A stretch of DNA of 64,000 nt from contig NZ_CP029487.1 in the NCBI RefSeq assembly GCF_002441855.2, positions 1,426,001 through 1,490,000 on the forward strand, given 5' to 3'. The position numbers and the translations under genes are program-made. The notes under the pieces are model-generated. The model was not told where the DNA came from, made no database searches, and saw only the letters and a program-made list of their open reading frames with translations. The first letter of the stretch is position 1. The number at the start of each line of letters is the position of its first letter. Below are positions 40,827 through 50,468 of the stretch, piece after piece. This DNA is from Eubacterium maltosivorans (GTDB lineage: Bacteria; Bacillota; Clostridia; Eubacteriales; Eubacteriaceae).

Positions 40827-41047
40827 TGTTTTCTCTCCTTTGTTATGAGCGTAATGATTTTGTCCTGAACAGACAATGCTATTATTATACCATTTATGAG
40901 ACTTCCCGCAAATCGAAATATGAATATAAATTTCATAAGTTAAGATAAATTTTTATATCCACAAATTATTCCCTTTTCCCGCCAACTATTTATTAACCCC
41001 AGATGGCTGAAAACGTGTATAATAATAAAAGATTTGGAGGTAGCATC

Positions 41048-41581
41048 ATGTTTAAAGGACAAAAGATTACGCCGGAACACAATAAAGTATACCGCTACGA
41101 AACCGGCGAACGACATAAATATTTAGGGCATTTCTACACCCTTTCTGTTATGCAGACAACCGCAGAGCCCAACGTCCGTATACAGGGCGAAAATATGATC
41201 ATGGAGGTCAACGACCCAGGCAACCGCAAGCAAAAAGAGCTGGCTCTGGATATGTGGTACCGCGAACAGGCCCGCGAGGTTTTTGTTCCCATTCTGGCCG
41301 AAGCCATCGTAAAGGCAGCAAAATATTGTCTTCAGATGCCACAGCTCAGAATTTACCGCATGCTGGATCGCTGGGGTTCCTGTTCGCCTAAAAGCAAAAT
41401 TCTAATCTTAAACCTGGAGCTTATCAAGGTGCCTGTTCCCTGCATTGAATATATTGCCCTGCATGAGATGATTCATTTTAAATATCCCAGCCATGACTTT
41501 GGCTTTAACTCCGCACTTGGCAATCTGATGCCAGACTGGAAGCAGCGTGAAGATTTTCTGAATACCTATTATCCAATTTAA
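41048..41581 (+). CDS. YgjP/DUF45-like metallopeptidase
   Basis: 177 aa from ATG 41048 behind GGAGG. RWGSCSPKSKILILNLELIK followed by IEYIALHEMIHFKYPSHDF contains the HExxH zinc site, typical of the YgjP (M48-related) family. Substrate unknown. Its upstream frame extension lacks a ribosome site. Confidence 0.85.
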   Translation: MFKGQKITPEHNKVYRYETGERHKYLGHFYTLSVMQTTAEPNVRIQGENMIMEVNDPGNRKQKELALDMWYREQAREVFVPILAEAIVKAAKYCLQMPQLRIYRMLDRWGSCSPKSKILILNLELIKVPVPCIEYIALHEMIHFKYPSHDFGFNSALGNLMPDWKQREDFLNTYYPI

Positions 41582-41584
41582 GAA

Positions 41585-41622
41585 AAAAGGAGGCGCCGTT
41601 CATCTGAACGGCGCCTCCTTTT
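41585..41622. terminator. Bidirectional terminator, 18-bp perfect stem
   Basis: AAAAGGAGGCGCCGTTCA and its exact complement around TC, with T runs on both strands. Separates two convergent genes. Confidence 0.9.
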
Positions 41623-41638
41623 CCAGTTACTGCAAAGC

Positions 41639-42760
41639 TTATTTAAAATCTACCCCCTGGGGCATAATAGCGATCTTGACACCGGTCATCGCAATGTTGG
41701 TTTCCATCGCCTCGGTGGCGTGATCCAGATCAAATTTATCCGTTACCAAAAGCTCTACCGGAATGTTCATTTCGGCGGCCTTCTTAAAGAAGCCCAATGT
41801 CGTGATGTACTCGTTGGCACCGTAAACCCAGGATCCAACAAGGTTAATTTCCTTATTACACAGGTCGAAGTGTGGGTTGATGGTACAGTCGCCGTTATCG
41901 ACAAAGAATCCCATTTCACAGAAGCCGCCGCCACGACGTACATATTTAAAGGCGTCAGCCGCCGCTGCCGGAGATCCGGTGCACTGGAATACAAAATCTG
42001 CGCCAAAGCCGCCAGTAAGGGCAACGACCTTTTCAACACGTTCTCCGATGGTGGTTAATTCTCTAAAGTTAATGACCTCAGTAGCGCCCATCTTCTTAGC
42101 CAGTTCCAGCCGTCTGTCAACGCCGTCGACCGCAATGATGTTGACTGTGCCCGCTGCGCTTAACACCGCGATCATCATCAGCCCAATAGGACCGCAGCCC
42201 TGAACTAAAACCGTTGACGCCATATCAATCAGGTTAAGCTTTTTCGCCCGCTGCAATGCGTGAACGGCTACCGCTGCCGGTTCAATCAGCATTCTCTGAT
42301 CAACGTTAAATTCATTGACAACAAAAATCGAAGAATCCTTGCGCACCAAAATATGCTCTGCAAACCATCCGTCTAAATGCACATCATCATCGGGAATCAG
42401 CCCGTATACACCCAAATTTTCACAAAGATTGGGCACTTCTGGAAAACGGCGGCAGTAACCGCAGTCTCCGCATAAAAGCACAGAGGTAACCACTTTATCT
42501 CCGACTTTGATCGGGTCGCCCTTTGTATCGATCTTAACATTTTTCCCAATCATAACGACTTCACCGGTTCCTTCATGGCCGAGGGTGACTGGCGTTATGC
42601 CAAACGGATCCCCCTTGTACTCATGCACGTCCGTTCCGCAGATACCGCAACCTTCAACTTTAACTAAAATTTCATCGTCACCAATGCTTTCTGGTAAGGC
42701 AAATTCCTTAATTTCTACCTTTTTAGGTCCCATTAGCATTGCGTTTCTTGTCGTTGCCAT
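41639..42760 (-). CDS. Zinc-containing alcohol/polyol dehydrogenase (MDR)
   Basis: 373 aa from ATG 42760 with GGAGGG upstream. CGICGTDVHEY (catalytic zinc Cys), GHEGTGEV, the structural zinc lobe LLCGDCGYCRR...NLCENL, EPAAVAVHAL and the NAD(P) fold VQGCGPIGLMMIAV are present. Closest in pattern to threonine, butanediol or sorbitol dehydrogenases. The substrate cannot be told. A TetR gene lies upstream with a 50-bp palindrome between, which may control it. Confidence 0.92.
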   Translation of the reverse strand: MATTRNAMLMGPKKVEIKEFALPESIGDDEILVKVEGCGICGTDVHEYKGDPFGITPVTLGHEGTGEVVMIGKNVKIDTKGDPIKVGDKVVTSVLLCGDCGYCRRFPEVPNLCENLGVYGLIPDDDVHLDGWFAEHILVRKDSSIFVVNEFNVDQRMLIEPAAVAVHALQRAKKLNLIDMASTVLVQGCGPIGLMMIAVLSAAGTVNIIAVDGVDRRLELAKKMGATEVINFRELTTIGERVEKVVALTGGFGADFVFQCTGSPAAAADAFKYVRRGGGFCEMGFFVDNGDCTINPHFDLCNKEINLVGSWVYGANEYITTLGFFKKAAEMNIPVELLVTDKFDLDHATEAMETNIAMTGVKIAIMPQGVDFK

Positions 42761-42844
42761 AATTCTTCCCTCCTTGATTAAAATAATGATGACGTTTAAC
42801 ACCGCCTTTAAATTCATTATATAATTTTTCAAGTCTAAAGCAAG

Positions 42845-42894
42845 TGACACTTTCCCCGGAATGTCACATATGTGACATTCCGGGGAAAGTGTCA
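42845..42894. repeat. 50-bp perfect palindrome
   Basis: Every one of 25 base pairs matches, centred between 42869 and 42870; the arms begin TGACACTTTCCCCGGAATGT. It lies between the stop of the TetR gene (42919) and the start of the dehydrogenase gene, and no T run follows on either strand. It contains the smaller palindrome ATGTCACATATGTGACAT. Operator, processing hairpin or other; see findings. Confidence 0.95.
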
Positions 42895-42918
42895 AATCTC
42901 TTGCTCAAGGAAATTATC

Positions 42919-43470
42919 TTAATTCAATTCTGAAAGCAGACCCTTCAGGCGCTCTGGCATGGCTTCGACCAAAAGGCGGGCCATACCTGCCGGGTCAGTC
43001 TTAAGCTTGCCACAGACAAATTCAACCGTCATCTCCATTGAGCCTCGGCAGTACATTTCCAGCAAAAAAGCAATATCTGGCTCCAGCGATTTTCCCGTTT
43101 TTCGGGTAATGACAGCTTCATACATTTTGTAGATCAGATCCATATCGTATTCAAAGAGAGAATTGCAGCTACTGGATTGAAAAGCTGCCCGAAAAAAGAC
43201 AATATCCTTTAAAATCAGCGTATATTTTTGAGTCAGCCCATCAATGAGCGTCATGCTGACCCCCATCTGACGGACAGTATTTTTTGCCAGCTTCTCAAAA
43301 TACCAGTTTACAAGATCGTATTTATCAATAAAATGACGATAAAAGGTTTGACGCGTCAAGCCGCAGTTATCTGTTATTTCCCGTACCGTTATTTTATCCA
43401 GGGGCTTTACCGCTGCCAATTCCTTGATGGATTTCGCAAAACGGAGACAGGTTTTCTCATTCACATTCAT
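42919..43470 (-). CDS. TetR-family regulator
   Basis: 183 aa. HTH at residues about 10-55 (LDKITVREITDNCGLTRQTF then YRHFIDKYDL). The C-terminal half is helical (TetR_C_7/DhaS-like look). It sits upstream of the zinc dehydrogenase gene in the same direction; it may regulate that gene or itself. Confidence 0.88.
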   Translation of the reverse strand: MNVNEKTCLRFAKSIKELAAVKPLDKITVREITDNCGLTRQTFYRHFIDKYDLVNWYFEKLAKNTVRQMGVSMTLIDGLTQKYTLILKDIVFFRAAFQSSSCNSLFEYDMDLIYKMYEAVITRKTGKSLEPDIAFLLEMYCRGSMEMTVEFVCGKLKTDPAGMARLLVEAMPERLKGLLSELN

Positions 43471-43845
43471 CCCAGCACCTCGCAGCTTTATTTATTTTAT
43501 TATACATCATGTTTCTAGTTTTATACATATAATATTCTTTTGATAACTAATAAATTTTACGAATTCTTATCACGCCCGCAGCAGCTTTTTTGATAAACGC
43601 CATTACACCATTGCGGATGAAAAAAATTTAATAAAATTCAATTTCAATCCAGGAATATATCGTTTCAAAAATTCCATTTCAATTACAAAAAACGCTTTTA
43701 AAAACGCTATTTTTGCAAGTTTTTGGGTTTTGATTTCATTCAAAAGATGTATACAGTATTTTTAAATTAAAGTGAATTTTAAGGTTTATTTTTGATTTGA
43801 AACGTGCTACACTGTAGGCACAGGAAGCCGAAAGGAAGTATTATT
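43471..43845. other. AT-rich intergenic region
   Basis: 375 bp between the TetR gene and the rightward methyltransferase gene. I see AT-rich DNA with two ACGCT-centred near repeats (about 43689-43713) and a weak TTGATT...TACAGT promoter candidate. Nothing firm. Confidence 0.4.
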
Positions 43846-44490
43846 ATGAGTACCAAGGAAAAATCAGAAAAAAAATCTGTTATCAGTAGAGATGTTTTAG
43901 CGGCAATGTTTAACACCAGCGAGTTTAAACAGTATTCCCATGACTGTCGTCAGGAAGTTGTGGAATCCCTTGAAGGACACGAATTCAAAACGTTACTCGA
44001 CCTTGACTGCGGCGGCGGAAAAATGCTTGAGCAGCTTTTCGAAACCTTTCCGGACATGGAAGCCTGCGGTTTTGACTATTCTCTGGACCGTCTGAATGGC
44101 GCCAAAGAACGTCTGGAAGGCAAAAACGTCTCGTTCAAATTTGGGAACGCACAGTGCCTCCCCTATGAAGACAACCAATTCGACGTTGTGGTCAGCACCT
44201 CAACCTTCCACCATTATCCTTACCCCGATAATGTCTTAAAGGAAGTACACCGGGTATTAAAGCCAAAGGGCATCCTGGTCATCTGCGATACCTATCTGGG
44301 CGCTACACTGCGCTATCTCAACACCTTCTGCAAACCCATCAATGAGGTTACAGAAATCCGCATGTATTCTGAAAAAGAAATCTGGCAAATGCTTGGAGGA
44401 GCTGGCTTTAACGGCATCACTTGGCGCCGTCTCAATAAACATGCTTACCTGGCTAAAGCTGTCGCTTCCGGAATCCCGCTTATTGCTTAA
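43846..44490 (+). CDS. Class I SAM-dependent methyltransferase
   Basis: 214 aa from ATG 43846 (AAAGGAAG upstream). Motif I LLDLDCGGGKMLEQLF near residue 48, motif II CGFDYSLDRLNGAK, GNAQCLPYEDNQFDVVV and HRVLKPKGILVICD. UbiE/ArsM-like fold. Substrate unknown. Ends before a terminator. Confidence 0.9.
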   Translation: MSTKEKSEKKSVISRDVLAAMFNTSEFKQYSHDCRQEVVESLEGHEFKTLLDLDCGGGKMLEQLFETFPDMEACGFDYSLDRLNGAKERLEGKNVSFKFGNAQCLPYEDNQFDVVVSTSTFHHYPYPDNVLKEVHRVLKPKGILVICDTYLGATLRYLNTFCKPINEVTEIRMYSEKEIWQMLGGAGFNGITWRRLNKHAYLAKAVASGIPLIA

Positions 44491-44522
44491 ACAGATTTTA
44501 TTTAATACTGAGTTAACATACA

Positions 44523-44553
44523 CCCCTTCGGGCTTTCCGAAGGGGCTTTTTTA
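44523..44553 (+). terminator. Methyltransferase gene terminator
   Basis: CCCCTTCGG/CCGAAGGGG stem followed by TTTTTT. Confidence 0.85.
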
Positions 44554-45114
44554 TTCAATCATTCCTTTTACACCGCGCGAAATAAACCGGCTGATGATCT
44601 GGGCAGTCTCCTCGGCATTTAAAGGAATATCCCGTATAATCTTTTCCAACCCGCCCTCCACAACTGCGCCAACAATACAGGCATCTATAACGGATAAGGT
44701 GACTTCATTTGTAATCGAATGAGAGCTTTTGAACAGGCTTTCTTTTAAAATCACCTTATATTTGGTAATAAACGCTCCATTTTGGTTACCCTGAGACAAA
44801 CTTCTGATGGTTTCAGCATGCTCCATCAAAAACTGTATACACTTCAAAATTGGTGGATAGGGATCATCGATAACATCGTCGATGCTGTTTTCTCCAATAA
44901 CCTGCATGCAGCGGTCCATCAAATCATTTTCGACCTGTTCCTGGACGTCGTAAATATCCAGAAAATGCGCATAAAAAGTCCCGCGGCTGACATCAGCAAG
45001 CGTCAAAATGTCATTAACGGTTATCTTTCGAATATCCTGATTGATAATGAGCTGAATAAATGCATTCTTAATTGCATTTTTAGATTTTCGCACATCCCGT
45101 CTTTCTTTTACCAT
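44551..45114 (-). CDS. TetR-family regulator
   Basis: 187 aa. HTH at residues about 12-55 (AFIQLIINQDIRKITVNDIL then DVSRGTFYAHFLDIYDV). C-terminal ligand/dimer domain (LSVIDACIVGAVVEGGLEKI). Divergent from a small gene at 45310; AT-rich inverted repeats lie between them. Confidence 0.88.
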   Translation of the reverse strand: MVKERRDVRKSKNAIKNAFIQLIINQDIRKITVNDILTLADVSRGTFYAHFLDIYDVQEQVENDLMDRCMQVIGENSIDDVIDDPYPPILKCIQFLMEHAETIRSLSQGNQNGAFITKYKVILKESLFKSSHSITNEVTLSVIDACIVGAVVEGGLEKIIRDIPLNAEETAQIISRFISRGVKGMIE

Positions 45115-45276
45115 ACTTTTCCCTTCTATAATCTAAATAATTATCGGACAGTTAATTCAAATTTATACATTTTTTCTAAATTTTATTTAAATTCATACAA
45201 AGCATATAGAATTTATACATTGTGTATAGATTCAAATAAAAGTATAATATTGTTGTCATAAAAATTCAAGAAAAAT
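45115..45276. promoter_or_regulatory. Divergent regulatory region
   Basis: AT-rich. TTTATACATT-like elements occur at about 45161 and 45211, and the inverted repeat TATACATTGTGTATA lies near 45214-45228. Plausible operators for the TetR protein; promoters are not clear. Confidence 0.45.
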
Positions 45277-45309
45277 ATGACCAAAACAATGCGAAAGGTG
45301 GCTGAAAAT

Positions 45310-45501
45310 ATGTCAAGTGTAAAAAAAGAAATTGAGAATATTATTCAATCTGGAAAAAATATTGGAAAGGCCTACAAAGATACCGGGGTCGCTGTTGGTA
45401 AAAGCTACGCGAAGGCTGGAATAAAAACTGCGGAAATTTTCAAAAATCTCTATGATTCTGAAACAGAAGAAAGCGAAGACAGACATCCCGCAAAAAAATA
45501 A
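45310..45501 (+). CDS. Small basic/helical protein
   Basis: 63 aa from ATG 45310 with AAGGTGG upstream (an ATG eleven codons earlier is an alternative). Helical, with KEIENIIQSGKNIGKAYKDT and GVAVGKSYAKAGIKTAEIF. Amphipathic and without Cys. Unknown; its terminator follows. Confidence 0.6.
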   Translation: MSSVKKEIENIIQSGKNIGKAYKDTGVAVGKSYAKAGIKTAEIFKNLYDSETEESEDRHPAKK

Positions 45502-45518
45502 ATATACTTTACTTTTTA

Positions 45519-45543
45519 GGACAGGGCTGCCCTGTCCTTTTTT
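45519..45543 (+). terminator. Terminator
   Basis: GGACAGGG/CCCTGTCC stem followed by TTTTTT. Confidence 0.85.
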
Positions 45544-45644
45544 ATGCACTTCTTTACCGTCCATTGACCCTCTTAAGGTTTTCTGATATAATTTGCAAGT
45601 TGTACTTATTTAAAAAGAAAACTTTTGCAAGGGAGGTATGTATT

Positions 45645-47039
45645 GTGCAAAAAAGAGAAACTTTCTCATCCCGATTGGGCTTTCTCCTGATTTCGGCTGG
45701 CTGTGCCATCGGTTTGGGAAATGTCTGGCGCTTTCCATATATTGTTGGAAAATACGGCGGCGCTGCTTTTGTTTTACTGTATTTATTATTCTTAATCATC
45801 ATGGGCCTGCCGATCATGGTCATGGAATTTTCTGTCGGCCGTGCCAGTCAGAAAAGTATTGCCCGTTCCTTTGATGAATTAGAGCCTAAGGGAACAAAAT
45901 GGCATCTCTACAGCTTTTTCGGTATCGCGGGAAATTATCTGCTGATGATGTTCTACACCACTATAGCTGGCTGGCTGCTGCTTTATTTCTTTAAAATGGC
46001 CAAGGGGGATTTTGTCGGTTTAAACGCTGACGGTGTTTCCGCAGAGTTTGGAAATCTGATGGGACAGCCTGTCCTGATGACGGTTTTTATGGTCATCGTG
46101 GTATTGATCTGTATGGGGGTTTGCTCCCGGGGACTTCAAAATGGGGTTGAAAAGATCACAAAGGTTATGATGATCTGCCTGTTGGCAGTCATGATTATTC
46201 TGGTTGGACGCGCGGTCACGCTGGAAGGGGCGGCGGAAGGCCTGAAATTTTATCTGATGCCTGACTTCAATAATCTGATGTACGACGCTCAGGGAAATAT
46301 GATTTTAGGCGAGGCTATTTTCGCGGCCATGGGACAGGCCTTTTTTACCCTGTCGCTTGGGATCGGCGCACTGGCAATATTCGGCAGTTATATCGGAAAA
46401 GACCACACACTGGGCGGCGAAGCCCTCCGTGTCACATTGCTTGATACTGCTGTGGCCATTATGTCTGGATTGATTATTTTTCCAGCCTGCTTTGCTTTTA
46501 ATGTCGCGCCCAACGAAGGCCCTGCCCTTATTTTTGTGACACTCCCCAACATTTTTAACGAAATGCCCATGGGCCAGGTCTGGGGCGCTCTGTTCTTTGT
46601 GTTCATGAGCTTTGCCGCACTGTCAACCGTTATCGCGGTATTTGAGAACATTATTTCATTCGCCATTGACCGCTGGGGCTTTAGCCGAAAAAAATCCGTT
46701 TTAATTAACCTGGCCGCCATTATCCTTTTGTCCATGCCTTGTATTCTTGGCTTTAATGTGCTTTCAGGTTTTCAGCCGCTGGGCCAGGGCACCGGTATTC
46801 TTGATCTTGAGGACTTTATCGTCAGCAATAATCTGCTGCCGCTGGGCTCTCTTGTTTACCTGCTGTTCTGTGTCTCTAAGAAAGGCTGGGGCTGGGACGC
46901 TTTTATCACTGAAGCCAATACCGGCAACGGCTTAAAATTTCCAAAGAGCATCCGCTTTTACGTAACATGGATTTTACCTTTCGTGATTCTCTTTATCTTT
47001 ATCATGGGCTACTTAAATAAATTTGGCATTGGACTGTAA
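45645..47039 (+). CDS. NSS-family sodium-dependent transporter
   Basis: 464 aa from GTG 45645 behind GGGAGG. About eleven to twelve membrane spans. SRLGFLLISAGCAIGLGNVW then RFPYIVGKYGGAAF is the TM1 signature of neurotransmitter:sodium symporters; bacterial members carry amino acids or related amines. A stand-alone gene. Confidence 0.95.
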   Translation: MQKRETFSSRLGFLLISAGCAIGLGNVWRFPYIVGKYGGAAFVLLYLLFLIIMGLPIMVMEFSVGRASQKSIARSFDELEPKGTKWHLYSFFGIAGNYLLMMFYTTIAGWLLLYFFKMAKGDFVGLNADGVSAEFGNLMGQPVLMTVFMVIVVLICMGVCSRGLQNGVEKITKVMMICLLAVMIILVGRAVTLEGAAEGLKFYLMPDFNNLMYDAQGNMILGEAIFAAMGQAFFTLSLGIGALAIFGSYIGKDHTLGGEALRVTLLDTAVAIMSGLIIFPACFAFNVAPNEGPALIFVTLPNIFNEMPMGQVWGALFFVFMSFAALSTVIAVFENIISFAIDRWGFSRKKSVLINLAAIILLSMPCILGFNVLSGFQPLGQGTGILDLEDFIVSNNLLPLGSLVYLLFCVSKKGWGWDAFITEANTGNGLKFPKSIRFYVTWILPFVILFIFIMGYLNKFGIGL

Positions 47040-47044
47040 AAAAC

Positions 47045-47077
47045 AAGACCACTCTTTATCACAAAAGAGTGGTCTTT
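47045..47077 (+). terminator. Hairpin after the transporter gene
   Basis: 13-bp stem AAGACCACTCTTT/AAAGAGTGGTCTT, with only a short T stretch after it. Confidence 0.7.
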
Positions 47078-47205
47078 GACTTATTTGGGTTTTTCTTAAG
47101 CTTTAACGTGCCCTATTCACGAATTTTCAGTATAACTCTTCTAGTTTTGGGCGTTTACGCGATGATATGGAAATAGAGATTTATCGAACCTTTGTCTGTA
47201 AGCCA

Positions 47206-47418
47206 TTAACCCCCGCTGACGATCCTGAGGACGCGAATTGTACTTTTATCCTCTACCTCTGTTTCAAAAGGTGGAGGGATAATTCTTTCCTGGTTCATTA
47301 GAACAATATCCAGTCTGTCGAAAATCACCTGGGCTTTCTCTAATGCTTGGTTGGTAGTCATGCCTTGGTAAAAATCGAGTTGAATCTGATTTCCGAAGGG
47401 ATCAATAATGGTTATCAT
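47206..47418 (-). CDS. MoaD/ThiS-like beta-grasp protein
   Basis: 70 aa ending VSGG. The C-terminal Gly-Gly is the mark of ubiquitin-fold sulphur carriers. DPFGNQIQLDFYQGMTTNQA then IDKSTIRVLRIVSGG-type strands fit. It overlaps the AOR gene by one base, so it may serve tungstopterin assembly or sulphuration of this enzyme (inference). Confidence 0.8.
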   Translation of the reverse strand: MITIIDPFGNQIQLDFYQGMTTNQALEKAQVIFDRLDIVLMNQERIIPPPFETEVEDKSTIRVLRIVSGG

Positions 47419-49115
47419 TAGAATTCGAAGATGGCATCCAGCTCTTCATCAATTAAGTCGAACTGAGAACCGGTCGCTCTGGATCGCTCTTCATAGAAAA
47501 AGGAAGGCAGCCTGTCATCTGCAACGGTCATTCCTGCCAGCGTATTGAATTTCTTTTCCGTCAACAGACATCTGACGCCCAGTCCCAGAAGATCGGCGGG
47601 CTTCCAGCTTCCGCCATAAAGTCCTTCCATCATTTCAGCAAGATGGGGCACCCCTGGAATACAGTTGGAAAAAGCAAAAAGACACATCATACTGTCTGCA
47701 AAGCACAGTACAGACTGCAGCTTATTTGAGGCATAGGCCTGCCCTGCGCGTCCAGCGTCATCAAAGGCCCGGCCCATAGTCAGCCCTGCGGTATGATCGG
47801 CCCCCTGAGGACTGGTGGAGTAGGTAACCCCTGTTCCCTTTGTATTCCTGGGATCATACCCTGCCAGAGCCTGATGTTTAACAACAGGGATGCGCTCACA
47901 GCCAAGGTATTTTCCAGCGCTTTCACAACCGTTTCCCAGCACCATACCAAATTCCGTACCATCACGCACTTCCTCAAGCAACGCGTAGGCCGCTGCCTTG
48001 TCTCCCCATTTCAGCTTGCCTGCTTCCATACAAACTGCGATCCCTGTCCCCATTTCGATGGTATCAATTCCCATGTCATCACAAAGATGATCCATGCGCG
48101 CAATCATATCTAAGTCGGTAATCATGCAGTTGGGTCCAAAGAGCGCTACCGTCTCGTACTCAAATCCTGATGTCAGGTAATCGCCTTTTTCATCATTATA
48201 AACATTGGAGCACTGCACCACGCAGCCTGGCTGGCAGGGCTTTTTGTTACAGCCGCCCCGCTTGGCCAGGTTGGTCAAAAAGGTCTGAGCGCCAACGCCC
48301 CTGCAGTCCGCTATCAGACGGCCTGAAAAATTTTGAACCGGTAGTATTCCTGTTTTACTGGTCGACTCAATGGTTGATATGGTTCCAATATTATGAAAAG
48401 GATCCTTCGATGCGCCAGAAGCGATCATTTTATTAATTTTTCCACAGGCTTTTTTAAAAAGTGCCTCATCAACATATTCTGGTTTGTAAGTCTTTATGGC
48501 TTTTGCAATAACAATTCCTTTCAGTCCCTTACTTCCCATGACTGCGCCAACACCTCCGCGCCCCGCAGCCCGGGATGGGTAACCTTCTCCAAACTCTGTC
48601 ACCTGAATAGAGGCCGCTTTATATTGGCGCTCTCCAGCCTGACCGATAGACATAATCGCAATTTTTTCACCATATTTTTGACGCATCGCTGCGCTAAAAG
48701 CATAATTACCCATCAACTGGTAATGGGAGGCATCCTCCAATGAAACCTGCCCTTCTGGGTCAATATATAAATAATACAGACCGTCTGACTGACCTAGAAC
48801 CTCAATCAGCTTTACCCCCTGACCTGCCATCAGCGTTGCTGCCCAGCCTCCAACGCTGCTTTCTTTAATGCCTCCAGTCAACGGGCTTTTTGTACCTACC
48901 GAAAGTCGCCCGGCAGTCGTCATTGGTGTGCCCGCAAATAGCGTCGTACAAAAGATAATCCTGTTTTCTGGCCCTAAAGCATCACAGGTTGGCTGGACAT
49001 TTCGGATTAAATACTCCGCTACCAGGGACCGGGCGCCCAGAAAATGGTATTCCTCATCCAAAGGCAATTTGTTGACTGAAAGCGTATCCATCTCCAATGT
49101 TATTTTATTCCACAT
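47418..49115 (-). CDS. aor: Aldehyde:ferredoxin oxidoreductase (tungsten type)
   Basis: 565 aa. Oxidises aldehydes or reduces carboxylic acids with ferredoxin. LVAEYLIRNVQPTCDALGPE at the N-terminus, GGWAATLMAGQGVKLIEVLG, GRGGVGAVMGSKGLKGIVI (pterin-binding region near 190-205) and the Cys cluster GGCNKKPCQPGCVVQC near residue 295 are visible. Slightly shorter than some AORs. With MoaD-like protein and an iron alcohol dehydrogenase downstream/upstream it forms an acid-aldehyde-alcohol module. Confidence 0.92.
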   Translation of the reverse strand: MWNKITLEMDTLSVNKLPLDEEYHFLGARSLVAEYLIRNVQPTCDALGPENRIIFCTTLFAGTPMTTAGRLSVGTKSPLTGGIKESSVGGWAATLMAGQGVKLIEVLGQSDGLYYLYIDPEGQVSLEDASHYQLMGNYAFSAAMRQKYGEKIAIMSIGQAGERQYKAASIQVTEFGEGYPSRAAGRGGVGAVMGSKGLKGIVIAKAIKTYKPEYVDEALFKKACGKINKMIASGASKDPFHNIGTISTIESTSKTGILPVQNFSGRLIADCRGVGAQTFLTNLAKRGGCNKKPCQPGCVVQCSNVYNDEKGDYLTSGFEYETVALFGPNCMITDLDMIARMDHLCDDMGIDTIEMGTGIAVCMEAGKLKWGDKAAAYALLEEVRDGTEFGMVLGNGCESAGKYLGCERIPVVKHQALAGYDPRNTKGTGVTYSTSPQGADHTAGLTMGRAFDDAGRAGQAYASNKLQSVLCFADSMMCLFAFSNCIPGVPHLAEMMEGLYGGSWKPADLLGLGVRCLLTEKKFNTLAGMTVADDRLPSFFYEERSRATGSQFDLIDEELDAIFEF

Positions 49116-49134
49116 GGTTCATTCTCCTCTCTCA

Positions 49135-50292
49135 TTATGCGTCATAAGCATGCAGAAGCAGCTCATGTACTTTTGAAGCGCTGATACGATAAGGTATAAT
49201 CGCATACCCGATATCTTGGGTTACCGCTTTTGCGATATCCCCCAGAGGCTCTTTGGGAATATCCAGTTCTTTCATATTTGGCATTCCAGCTTTTTTCAAA
49301 AAACATCGGATGGCTTCACGGGCTATTTCTCCCACTGTTATATTATCCGCATCCTGGGGCACCTCTACACCCATACAGTCACAAATTTCACGAACCTTAT
49401 GTGCTTCTGTTTTTGCCGTATAGCAAATGACCTCCGGAAGCGCCAGAGAACAGGCAATGCCATGCGGGAGGTGAAATAACGCACCAAAGGTATGACCGAT
49501 GGAATGTCCCATATGTACCAGTGCGTTGGTAAAGGCCATTCCAGCAAAGGTTGAAGCTAAAATCATATGCTCACGAGCGTCCAAATTTTTTCCGTCCTCA
49601 ATTGCAACCGGAAGCCATTTAACGATCATTCGAATAGCTTCCCGCGCAAGCGCGTCTGCCATTGGGTTAGCCTGTCCGCCAGTCAGCGACTCTACCGCGT
49701 GAGCAAAGGCATCGACACCTGTAGCCGCAGTCATTTTAGGTGGAAGCCCCAGCGTAAGGTCCGGATCCACAATCGCTAAATTAGCCAGGCATACCGGCGA
49801 AACAACGCTGTCCTTTTTTTTCTGCGCCACAAGGGAAATAACACACATATTTGTCACCTCACTGCCCGTGCCGCTTGTTGTAGGAATAAATACCATTTTC
49901 ACTCCTGGCTTCAGTCCATTCTGAACGCCGCCACAATAATTGCTGATCGGAGGTGGATTATTGATCAGCACATTGACACCTTTAGCTGTATCGATCGCGC
50001 TTCCTCCACCAACAGCTACAATACTGTCGATGCCTGCTTTCCTTGCTTCTTCTGCCGCAGCCTCTACCATCGTATCCGGCGGATCCGGCACCACGCCGTC
50101 AAAAATCACGGTTTCCAGCCCCGCTTCGTGTAAACTGTCCAGAATGCGATCCGCGATGCCAGTATCCTTCATTCCTTTGTCATAAATGACCAACGTTTTT
50201 GAGCATCCCATTTCCCGCACTTTCATGCCGGTACGCATTGATGAACCGCTTCCCATAATAACGGGTACAAAAATCTCATACGATGTAATCAT
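49135..50292 (-). CDS. Iron-containing alcohol dehydrogenase
   Basis: 385 aa from ATG 50292 with AAGGAG upstream. VAVGGGSAIDTAKGVNVL (NAD(P) site), VFIPTTSGTGSEVTN, ATGVDAFAHAVESL and MGHSIGHTFGALFHLPHGIA (metal His). Interconverts aldehydes and alcohols. First gene of the operon with aor and the MoaD-like gene, divergent from a PucR regulator. Confidence 0.93.
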   Translation of the reverse strand: MITSYEIFVPVIMGSGSSMRTGMKVREMGCSKTLVIYDKGMKDTGIADRILDSLHEAGLETVIFDGVVPDPPDTMVEAAAEEARKAGIDSIVAVGGGSAIDTAKGVNVLINNPPPISNYCGGVQNGLKPGVKMVFIPTTSGTGSEVTNMCVISLVAQKKKDSVVSPVCLANLAIVDPDLTLGLPPKMTAATGVDAFAHAVESLTGGQANPMADALAREAIRMIVKWLPVAIEDGKNLDAREHMILASTFAGMAFTNALVHMGHSIGHTFGALFHLPHGIACSLALPEVICYTAKTEAHKVREICDCMGVEVPQDADNITVGEIAREAIRCFLKKAGMPNMKELDIPKEPLGDIAKAVTQDIGYAIIPYRISASKVHELLLHAYDA

Positions 50293-50468
50293 CTTTTTCA
50301 CTCCTTTTTATTTTTATCCGATTGTTTTTCCGATGCTTTTATGATATCATCATCTTTGAATAATGTATATCGGTTACAAGACTGAAAAAACGTTAGAAAT
50401 TTGTGCATATTGCCTAAATCTTATGCTCAGACTTCAATATGCGTTTTTCTGATAAGGAGGAATCCACT

